DNA from: Candidatus Hodarchaeota archaeon
GTDB taxonomy: Archaea > Asgardarchaeota > Heimdallarchaeia > Hodarchaeales > YT1-057
NCBI GenBank assembly: GCA_016839955.1
Contig: JAEOTI010000749.1
Location: 1 to 6,871, forward strand
Direction of reading: 5' to 3'
Length of the DNA stretch: 6,871 nt
Under the pieces are notes generated by a model. It ran no database searches. It saw only the letters and a list, made by a program, of their open reading frames with translations, and was not told where the DNA came from. Positions 1-5,685 of this stretch are shown here, piece after piece (position 1 is the stretch's first letter; each line of letters begins with the position of its first letter). Made by a program: the position numbers and the translations under genes.

Positions 1-1127
1 ACTAGGAACTTCTTTGTGTCAAATTTTTTCTTATCAGCTTCCCACCAAATGAAGAAACCACCTGTAGGGTAGGTTCTTATCCCGGGTGGAAAAGTTTCAT
101 CGACAATTTTACTCATTGCCTCATAACGTCGTTTATACTCAGCATTGGTTTCAGGTAAAGCTTTATCAAAGTATTTCTGATAATAGACCGCTAGGATCTT
201 CTGAGAGAGCGTAGGTGAGCATAAGTCAAGGTACCCTTTAATTTTAATTGCGTTTTCTCGTAGTTCTGCAGGTAAAATAGAATAACCAGTTCGTAAGACC
301 GCTGCTTCTTTTGATGTAGAACAAAGATAAGCTACATGTTCATTTTCAGTATCAAATGTTTTCATAGGTGGAGGACCAGGGAATTTTCCAGCTTCAGCGT
401 TGAACTGAATTTCCTTATAGGGATTATCTTCGATAAGAAGAATATTCCAGCCAGCACAAATATCATAAATTTTCTTTCTACGGGCTTCAGGTATAGTAGT
501 TCCCTTAGGATTGTCAGAAGTTGGAACTAAATATACAGCTTTTGGAATTTTATGCAATTTGCGAACACAAAGGTCAATAGCTAATTCTAGTACCTCTGGG
601 ATCATCCCATCGCCATCTGTTGTTACTGCAACTGGTTGACCCCCAAGTTTAACTACAGGCACAAGAAAACCTAGATAAGCTGGTTTTGGTGTAATAACGA
701 GATCTCCTGGATTTAAAAGTGAATCAAGTATTGCATAACAGGCCTGTTGTGATCCTGAGGTTATAAGGACGTCACGCCATCCTTCTTCTTTATCTAAACA
801 CGTAATTCCTTCACGTTCTCGCAATCTCTCGGCAAAAATTTGGCGTAAGAATTGTTTCCCGGGAGTTTCACCATAATTCAAGTAATCCAAAATTTCTTCT
901 TCTTCTGGAGAACCAATTTTTTCATCAAATTCTTGTGCTATATTCTTGAGTATTTGACTAAAAACTTGTAGGGGAAGAACTCCTGGTTTACCTCCACCAT
1001 AATAATACTTAACATTATATTGGAGTAATCTCCGAATCTCTGATTCGGGTATGAAACCTGTCCACCCGGCAAAAGGACTTGGACGTTCATTCTTGCCTTC
1101 TTGGTCAGCCATATCTTTCCATCTCAT
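1..1127 (-). CDS. PLP-dependent class I/II aminotransferase, C-terminus cut off by window edge
   Basis: 375 complete codons read leftward from ATG at 1127; the frame is still open at position 1, so the C-terminus is missing (perhaps 30-60 residues, as the family is usually about 400-430). An in-frame stop lies at 1154-1152; a second in-frame ATG at 1112 is possible. The fold-type I signature is clear: a glycine-rich entry loop YYYGGGKPG (41-49), TSGSQQA (123-129, cofactor-phosphate loop), NPKG (206-209), IEDNPY (232-237, Asp234 expected to pair with the pyridine nitrogen), STSK (270-273, Lys273 the expected Schiff-base lysine), RTGY (279-282, phosphate-binding Arg) and GGFFIW (356-361). By family this cytosolic enzyme moves an amino group between an amino acid and a 2-oxo acid. 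It most resembles the archaeal broad-specificity aromatic/2-aminoadipate (LysN/ARO8-like) group, but the substrate cannot be read from sequence. It is divergent from the HypE-like gene and probably has its own promoter. Confidence 0.93.
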   Translation of the reverse strand, partial: MRWKDMADQEGKNERPSPFAGWTGFIPESEIRRLLQYNVKYYYGGGKPGVLPLQVFSQILKNIAQEFDEKIGSPEEEEILDYLNYGETPGKQFLRQIFAERLREREGITCLDKEEGWRDVLITSGSQQACYAILDSLLNPGDLVITPKPAYLGFLVPVVKLGGQPVAVTTDGDGMIPEVLELAIDLCVRKLHKIPKAVYLVPTSDNPKGTTIPEARRKKIYDICAGWNILLIEDNPYKEIQFNAEAGKFPGPPPMKTFDTENEHVAYLCSTSKEAAVLRTGYSILPAELRENAIKIKGYLDLCSPTLSQKILAVYYQKYFDKALPETNAEYKRRYEAMSKIVDETFPPGIRTYPTGGFFIWWEADKKKFDTKKFL

Positions 1128-1141
1128 TTTTTTTGTTGAGA

Positions 1142-1153
1142 AAATCCGGATTT
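1142..1153. promoter_or_regulatory. 12-bp perfect palindrome, possible operator of the aminotransferase gene
   Basis: AAATCCGGATTT is a perfect self-complementary 12-mer, 14 nt upstream of the aminotransferase ATG, and it partly overlaps the TTTAAA box. A symmetric site in this position fits a dimeric repressor that blocks transcription initiation, for example an Lrp/AsnC-type or winged-helix regulator. The regulator is not in the window and binding is inferred only from symmetry and location. Confidence 0.35.
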
Positions 1154-1156
1154 AAA
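1151..1156 (-). promoter_or_regulatory. Candidate TATA box for the aminotransferase gene
   Basis: TTTAAA is centred about 26 nt before the ATG at 1127, the usual archaeal distance from TATA box to transcription start. Transcription would then begin at or next to the ATG and give a leaderless mRNA, which agrees with the absence of a visible Shine-Dalgarno sequence before that ATG. There is no convincing purine-rich BRE next to it. An alternative A/T box (TATATG on the minus strand, near 1211-1216) would give a leader of roughly 60 nt. Confidence 0.3.
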
Positions 1157-1280
1157 GAGTGTGGGGCTAAATATCCCAAATTAAAAGAGTTTGTTGAAAG
1201 TTTTTTGATTCATATATCCAACTAGTCGTTCCTCCTAGATAATGTAAATTTAAACTGTTTGGCATTAGTCTTCTTCTCTG

Positions 1281-1288
1281 AATATATG
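1281..1288 (+). promoter_or_regulatory. Weak candidate TATA box for the HypE-like gene / argS transcript
   Basis: AATATATG is the most TATA-like stretch on the plus strand upstream of the GTG at 1353. It would place the transcript start near 1311 and give a leader of about 40 nt. No strong Shine-Dalgarno sequence precedes the GTG; the nearest partial match, AGGT at 1332-1335, is too far away. The rest of the 225-nt divergent spacer shows nothing else I can name. Confidence 0.22.
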
Positions 1289-1352
1289 ATGATACAATAA
1301 ACTTTACATCTCAATCTTCTCAACATTCAGCAGGTATAAGAAATACTCAGTC

Positions 1353-2405
1353 GTGGTTTCTTTGGATGAAGGGAAAATACCTTGGGAGCTCTTGAAGAAG
1401 CTAATCTCTCTTCAGGGTTATCAAAACCCTGGAGTGATAATGGGCCCTGGAATAGGTCAAGATGTCGCTATTTTAGCTATAGAAGAGGTAGTTCGTTCAG
1501 CATACGATTATTATGATTGTAATGGTCCAATAGAACTTGTGTACAAAACTGATCCTATTACTTTTCCTACTCCTTCCCCTGGTCGATATGCAGTAATAGT
1601 CAATTCCAATGATGTCGTAACAGCAGGCGCATTGCCTTTTGGGTTCACAGCAACCATTATTTTTCCTCCTGGAGAAAATGAAAAAACCGTTTTATCCATT
1701 CAAAAGGAGATCCATGCAACTTGTGTCGAAAGAAAAATATCTGTGCTTGGTGGACATAGTGAAGTATCAAATGGAGTTAACCGACCAATTGTAGTTGGTT
1801 CTATGATCGGTTTTGTACCTAAGAAGTATAGAGTTTCACGAAAGATTAAAGCAGGTGATTTCATTGTATGTTCAGGGTGGGTTGGCGCAGAAGGCACCGG
1901 AATTATAGCTTCTGAAGCCAAATCGTTTTTAAAACGGCATTTAACAGAAAAACAACTTGATCGAATCCAAATGATAGGAGAGAGTATAGATATAGCAGAT
2001 AGGACCCTTAAAATTAACAAAAAGTTTCAACCACGACTTATTCATGATGCGACTGAGGGAGGAGTTCTTGGTGCAATTTATGAAACTCTTTCTCCACTTG
2101 GTTTTGGAGCAGAGATTTCTCGAGATACATTCCCAATTTCTGAAGAAACTCAAAAAATTTGTGATCTCTTGAACATCGACCCACTTAAATTGATATCTTC
2201 AGGTTGTGTCTTGTTTATTTCCGATTTAAAGACATGTGAGAAAATCGTAAAGGACTCGCCTGATATCCCAACAAAGATTATTGGGGAGGTTCATGAAAAG
2301 GAAAATCAACTAAGGCTTGACGGTTCAATTGTCTCAGATCTCAAAGGTGATGCTCTGGTACAAGGCTTATTAAATCTGGAAGCGATGATGAAAGACTCTA
2401 CATAG
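1353..2405 (+). CDS. AIR synthase-related / HypE-like ATP-dependent protein
   Basis: 350 residues, the normal length for the PurM/HypE/SelD/ThiL superfamily, with GTG as start. The frame is open back to a TGA at 1290-1292 with no ATG, and the family-like N-terminus (GKIPWELL, then GPGIGQD at 31-37) begins just after the GTG, so this start is favoured. The N-terminal AIRS half carries KTDPIT (65-70), NSNDVVTAGALP (84-95) and GGHSEV (133-138). The C-terminal AIRS_C half carries GWVGAEGTGIIASE (175-188) and HDATEGG (231-237). Members bind ATP at a dimer interface and activate an oxygen or amide group by phosphorylation. HypE proper dehydrates a thiocarboxamide on its own C-terminal cysteine to make hydrogenase cyanide. 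This protein ends LEAMMKDST without that cysteine, and no hyp genes are nearby, so it is probably a paralogue of unknown substrate. It is probably cotranscribed with argS, 24 nt downstream. Confidence 0.9.
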   Translation: MVSLDEGKIPWELLKKLISLQGYQNPGVIMGPGIGQDVAILAIEEVVRSAYDYYDCNGPIELVYKTDPITFPTPSPGRYAVIVNSNDVVTAGALPFGFTATIIFPPGENEKTVLSIQKEIHATCVERKISVLGGHSEVSNGVNRPIVVGSMIGFVPKKYRVSRKIKAGDFIVCSGWVGAEGTGIIASEAKSFLKRHLTEKQLDRIQMIGESIDIADRTLKINKKFQPRLIHDATEGGVLGAIYETLSPLGFGAEISRDTFPISEETQKICDLLNIDPLKLISSGCVLFISDLKTCEKIVKDSPDIPTKIIGEVHEKENQLRLDGSIVSDLKGDALVQGLLNLEAMMKDST

Positions 2406-2429
2406 ACATTTATATGCCTGAAAGGGTTT

Positions 2430-2433
2430 GTGA
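2430..2433 (+). promoter_or_regulatory. Possible Shine-Dalgarno that questions the argS start
   Basis: GTGA matches the core of the archaeal Shine-Dalgarno sequence (GGTGA) and stands 5 nt before ATG 2439. The GTG that opens the longest argS frame would then be part of the ribosome binding site rather than the start codon. The weaker AAAGGG at 2421-2426 would instead serve ATG 2436 (9-nt spacing) or, poorly, GTG 2430 (3-nt spacing). Confidence 0.35.
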
Positions 2434-4349
2434 GCATGATGGACATTTTTAAAGATGAAATTACAGAGATTTTACTAAAAGCAATACAAAATATTGACAT
2501 TGAAACAAATAAAGAATTAATTTCTGAAACGATAGAGAGTCCACCTGATCCTAGACTTGGAGATATGAGCAGTAATTTGCCATTTAAATTGGCTAAAAAT
2601 CTCCGAAAATCCCCTAAGGACATTGCTTCTATTATAAAAGACCAAATAAATCCAATAAATCACACATTACTAAAAAATGTTGAATTAGCTGGAGGAGGGT
2701 ATATCAATTTCTTTTTTGAACCCAATGAGATGGTAAATCGCGTTGTTTTTCGAATTTTAGAGGAAAAAGACAATTTTGGATCGGTAAATCTTGGAAAAAA
2801 TCGCAAAATGGTTGTTGAACATACCGCAATTAATCCAACTAAACCTCTTCATATTGGTCACTTGCGAAATGCTGTTTTAGGAGATTCAATTGCCCGGATT
2901 CAAGAAAAATGTGGATGGAAGGTAGAAATTCAAAATTATATAGATGATATGGGACAACAGATGGCGGTCCTCATTTGGGCAATGAGGATTGGATTACATC
3001 ACAAAATATCTTCACATTCGGCGGAGAACTTTGATGTTTGGTTAGGGAGAGTCTATTGCGAAGGTGCTGAAAAAGTAAAATCGGAGTCTAGAGAAGCTGA
3101 AGTTGCTGATGTCCTTCGAGAAATGAAAGAAGGGCAGGATTTATTCTCTTTTAGTCGTCAACTTGCTGAAAAGTGTGTCCTTTGGAATTTACGTACAGTT
3201 TGGCGACTTGATGTATTATATGACCTTCTTTTTTGGGAATCAGATGTTGCTCTTAGTGAAATCTGGGAAAAAACTTACAGTTTGCTAAAACAGAATCCAA
3301 ATTTCGATGAAGAAATAGAAGGTGAGAATAAGGGCTGTTTTGTTGCACGATTAAGCCATCTAGATGAATTCAAGGGTGATAAATCTCCTAATAAAATTCT
3401 CGTTCGATCTAACGGTTTACCAACTTATGTAGCTCATGACATTGCTCTACAAATGTGGAAATTTGGACTCGTAGAAGCTAATGTGAAGTTTCAAGATTTA
3501 TTCACACAAAAAACCCCCCATACTGAAAAATCACGTAAATTGTGGAGTAGTACTCCTCTTCTTGGTGAAATTTCAAATCAATTCGGGTCAGCCGACCTTA
3601 TTTGCAATGTCATAGGAACAGAGCAGGATTACCTACAAAAAATCGTCAAATTAACATTTAGATTATTTGGTGACGAAAATAAATATGAAAAATCCTTTCA
3701 TCTTAGTTATAAACATGTTAAGTTACCAGGTGAAAGATTTAGTGGAAGAGTTTGCAACTGGTATTACGAAAAAGCTTGGGCTGATGCTGTTATAGATAGT
3801 GCTATAGAGATTGCCACTGAAACTGCCCGATCTAAGAGAAATGATCTTTCCCCTGCTAAATGGCGTGAAATTGGAGAAATTATAGGGACTGGAGCTGTAC
3901 GCTATTGGTTACTCAAGTTTTCTCCAGAAACTGAAATTATCTTCATCAAAGAAGATGCTACAAGTTTGGAAGGTGATACTGCTCCATTTCTAGTTTATTC
4001 ACTAATTCGGTGCCGTGGAATACTAAAAAAAACTGAAGAAACAAAATTTGAAAAAAATGATCCTAATCTCGCACAAATTCAGTCCGAAGCAGAATTAACC
4101 CTAGTTCGGTCACTTGCTGCTTATCCTGGCAACGTTCGAGATGCTTCAATGGGAATGAAACCAAGTATACTAACAGCTTATTCGTTTGAATTAGCTTCAA
4201 TATTTAACAAATTTTATGAAAAATGCCCAGTTTTAACTGCTCCAACTAAAGGGCTTATTAATGCTCGACTACATCTTGTTCAAGCTACAACCATAGTTCT
4301 TGAAAACGTTTTAGAACTTCTTGGTATTCCAATACCGTCAGAAATGTGA
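2430..4349 (+). CDS. argS: Arginyl-tRNA synthetase (class I, archaeal type)
   Basis: 639 residues, complete. It charges tRNA-Arg with arginine using ATP in the cytosol; like other ArgRS it should need tRNA for activation. Residues 1-110 form the ArgRS N-terminal (Add-1) domain. The catalytic Rossmann core holds EHTAINPTKPLHIGHLRNA (130-148), with the HIGH motif at 141-144 and Lys138 just before it, followed by GDSIARI (151-157) and NYIDDMGQQ (169-177). DLICNVIGTEQDYL (389-402) is the later core strand and helix. The KMSKS loop is replaced by GERFSGR (434-440). The C-terminal DALR anticodon-binding helical domain runs from YSLIRCRGILKK (523-534) through FNKFYEKCPVL (592-602) to LELLGIPIPSEM, the usual family ending. 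The start may be GTG 2430, ATG 2436 or ATG 2439, which changes only 2-3 residues. It follows the HypE-like gene by 24 nt and converges with the membrane-protein gene. Confidence 0.97.
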   Translation: MSMMDIFKDEITEILLKAIQNIDIETNKELISETIESPPDPRLGDMSSNLPFKLAKNLRKSPKDIASIIKDQINPINHTLLKNVELAGGGYINFFFEPNEMVNRVVFRILEEKDNFGSVNLGKNRKMVVEHTAINPTKPLHIGHLRNAVLGDSIARIQEKCGWKVEIQNYIDDMGQQMAVLIWAMRIGLHHKISSHSAENFDVWLGRVYCEGAEKVKSESREAEVADVLREMKEGQDLFSFSRQLAEKCVLWNLRTVWRLDVLYDLLFWESDVALSEIWEKTYSLLKQNPNFDEEIEGENKGCFVARLSHLDEFKGDKSPNKILVRSNGLPTYVAHDIALQMWKFGLVEANVKFQDLFTQKTPHTEKSRKLWSSTPLLGEISNQFGSADLICNVIGTEQDYLQKIVKLTFRLFGDENKYEKSFHLSYKHVKLPGERFSGRVCNWYYEKAWADAVIDSAIEIATETARSKRNDLSPAKWREIGEIIGTGAVRYWLLKFSPETEIIFIKEDATSLEGDTAPFLVYSLIRCRGILKKTEETKFEKNDPNLAQIQSEAELTLVRSLAAYPGNVRDASMGMKPSILTAYSFELASIFNKFYEKCPVLTAPTKGLINARLHLVQATTIVLENVLELLGIPIPSEM

Positions 4350-4365
4350 TTTACCTGTAATTTAA

Positions 4366-5475
4366 CTACAGAGGGTTCATTCGTCTTCGAAGAGCCTCTG
4401 ATTCTTCTGAAGGCGAAGGAATGGGTGGTCCAAAGATGTTTTTTTCTTTTGCAATCATTTTTTGTTCTAATTTTCGTTTTTGAGATATTTCTTCGCGAAA
4501 AGCAAGGTTTATTCCGAGCTTGGCAGAAGAATAGCCTCCTACTATGAGGAGAAACAATGTTTTGAATGCATGATCTGCTGCAGCTATCAAAACTCCAGTT
4601 TTGACATCTAACTTAACAAGTTCGAAAATAACTGCAATTGCCAATTCATATGTTCCTAAACTTCCTGGAAGCACTGGGAAGATAAATGTCAAATTACCAA
4701 TCACAGATGCAAGCGTCGCTAATACAAAAGTAATATCTGAGTTTCCAGATAAATCTTTTGCTAGAAAATAGATCATTGCAGCTTCAAGAATCCAAACAAG
4801 AAATGATAGAACAACGCAAGCTAGTAATTTTACAATTCCTGCCTTTCTTAAGGCTGTTAACCCTTGTTGAAAACTAAGATAAAAATTGAGAAGTTTTTCT
4901 TGAAAAGGTCCGAACAAACGGAAAAGAGGAGCAAGTCGATCTCCCCAAATTGACATTAATATAAGGAACACGTTGAGTATAGCCACTAATAGTACACCAA
5001 AAAACAGAAAAGTTTCGATATTACGATCCATTGGATATTCTTCTTTCACGTATAAAAACGAGACAGCAGCGATCGTAAGGATGGCTATAATATTTAATAC
5101 ATGTTCAACAACTATTGCTGCTAATCCTTCAGCGTAATTAATGCCATATTCTTCTCTCAAGACATGTAGTCGTATTAATTCACCCGCCCGAGCTGGAGTA
5201 CAAGTATTAAGAAATAAAGCTGATGCTTGAGCATGAAATAATGGAGTCCAGCTGACTTTGTAGCCAAGAGAACTAGCTAGAATATGTAATCTTACAACTC
5301 GAACTCCTACATCAAGAGAATACAATATTACTAGTAGAAATAGAACTTCAAGGGAGATTAGTTTGAATTTCTCAAACAGTTCTTCAGGGCCAATATAAGC
5401 GATAATAATTACAATAACAATAATAGATACTGATATTGTTATTAGGTCCCTTGTTTTCATTGAAATTGATCCCAT
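4366..5475 (-). CDS. YbhN/AglD-type multi-pass membrane protein (flippase-like domain, UPF0104)
   Basis: 369 residues, complete, very hydrophobic. Approximate membrane segments are 10-29, 40-60, 115-141, 155-177, 214-238, 246-268, 270-288 and 293-315, with a weaker one near 76-92. Two family landmarks of the lysylphosphatidylglycerol synthase TM / YbhN domain are present: TPARAGELIRLHVL (93-106) in the first half and PGSLGTYELA (270-279) in the second. The fold is found in MprF flippases, in AglD of haloarchaeal glycosylation and in stand-alone UPF0104 proteins. A role in moving or handling lipid or lipid-linked sugar at the membrane is inferred from family, not shown. No glycosyltransferase or acyl-transferase domain is fused to it. 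A charged, Lys/Arg-rich cytoplasmic tail follows the last segment (about 324-369). The start is ATG 5475; ATG 5460 (residue 6) is also possible. The 3' end meets argS head-on with 16 nt between stops. Confidence 0.92.
   Translation of the reverse strand: MGSISMKTRDLITISVSIIVIVIIIAYIGPEELFEKFKLISLEVLFLLVILYSLDVGVRVVRLHILASSLGYKVSWTPLFHAQASALFLNTCTPARAGELIRLHVLREEYGINYAEGLAAIVVEHVLNIIAILTIAAVSFLYVKEEYPMDRNIETFLFFGVLLVAILNVFLILMSIWGDRLAPLFRLFGPFQEKLLNFYLSFQQGLTALRKAGIVKLLACVVLSFLVWILEAAMIYFLAKDLSGNSDITFVLATLASVIGNLTFIFPVLPGSLGTYELAIAVIFELVKLDVKTGVLIAAADHAFKTLFLLIVGGYSSAKLGINLAFREEISQKRKLEQKMIAKEKNIFGPPIPSPSEESEALRRRMNPL
4439..4450 (+). terminator. T-rich tract, possible end of the argS transcript
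   Basis: TTTTTTTCTTTT lies about 90 nt after the argS stop, with more T-runs to about 4481. Archaeal transcription often stops at such oligo-T stretches on the non-template strand. The tract is also the antisense of Lys codons in the convergent gene, so it may have no role in termination. Confidence 0.22.
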
Positions 5476-5519
5476 AAGAAAGCTTAGTCCATTAACAAGG
5501 ACTTCTAAATATTTATCTT

Positions 5520-5528
5520 CATATAAAC
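5520..5528 (-). promoter_or_regulatory. Candidate TATA box for the YbhN-like gene
   Basis: On the minus strand this reads GTTTATATG, 44 nt upstream of ATG 5475, and would give a leader of roughly 20 nt. A second box, TATAAATG (plus-strand 5542-5549), lies further upstream and is equally TATA-like. No clear Shine-Dalgarno sequence precedes either start codon. Confidence 0.3.
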
Positions 5529-5562
5529 GACTTTAAAGCTTCATTTATAGAGTTATAGGCAA

Positions 5563-5577
5563 AAAACCTCCGGTTTT
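5563..5577. repeat. Small perfect hairpin, 6-bp arms
   Basis: AAAACC and GGTTTT flank a 3-nt loop. It lies between the YbhN promoter candidates and tnpB, and may belong to the left end of the tnpB element or to regulation of the YbhN gene. It is short enough to be chance. Confidence 0.3.
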
Positions 5578-5620
5578 ACATAGGAGATGAAGGTTGTACT
5601 AAAATTTTGTCACTTATTTC

Positions 5621-5643
5621 AAAAGGGTGTCTGTAACCCTTTT
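5621..5643. repeat. Perfect hairpin upstream of tnpB, 8-bp arms
   Basis: AAAAGGGT and ACCCTTTT pair perfectly around a 7-nt loop (GTCTGTA), 42 nt before the tnpB ATG. IS200/IS605-type elements carry subterminal hairpins near their ends that the TnpA transposase recognises, so this is a plausible left-end hairpin. It could also act as a barrier to read-through. Confidence 0.45.
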
Positions 5644-5675
5644 AACCGAGAATCATTGAATTTAATATGTCCCGC

Positions 5676-5680
5676 GTGAT
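5676..5680 (+). promoter_or_regulatory. Shine-Dalgarno for tnpB
   Basis: GTGAT is complementary to the archaeal 16S rRNA tail and stands 5 nt before ATG 5686. Together with the in-frame TGA at 5677-5679 it supports that start. Confidence 0.5.
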
Positions 5681-5685
5681 TTGAC

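Noticed and set aside
336..530. 64-codon plus-strand frame within the aminotransferase region
   Set aside because: It is the shadow of a well-supported minus-strand aminotransferase whose motifs run straight through this stretch.
1700..2020. 106-codon minus-strand frame inside the HypE-like gene (also 1511-1699, 1941-2153 and 2306-2623)
   Set aside because: All are antisense to conserved superfamily or ArgRS motifs, lack ribosome binding sites and look like no known protein.
4294..4316. Near-palindrome around AAAACGTTTT at the 3' end of argS, considered as a terminator
   Set aside because: It falls in codons for the repeated peptide VLENVLEL of the DALR domain, has no real loop and needs a bulge. 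It is explained by coding.
5476..5685. A small gene, tRNA or riboswitch in the YbhN-tnpB spacer
   Set aside because: No credible start-to-stop frame, cloverleaf or conserved aptamer-like layout is visible. Only TATA-like boxes, two hairpins and a Shine-Dalgarno sequence can be supported.
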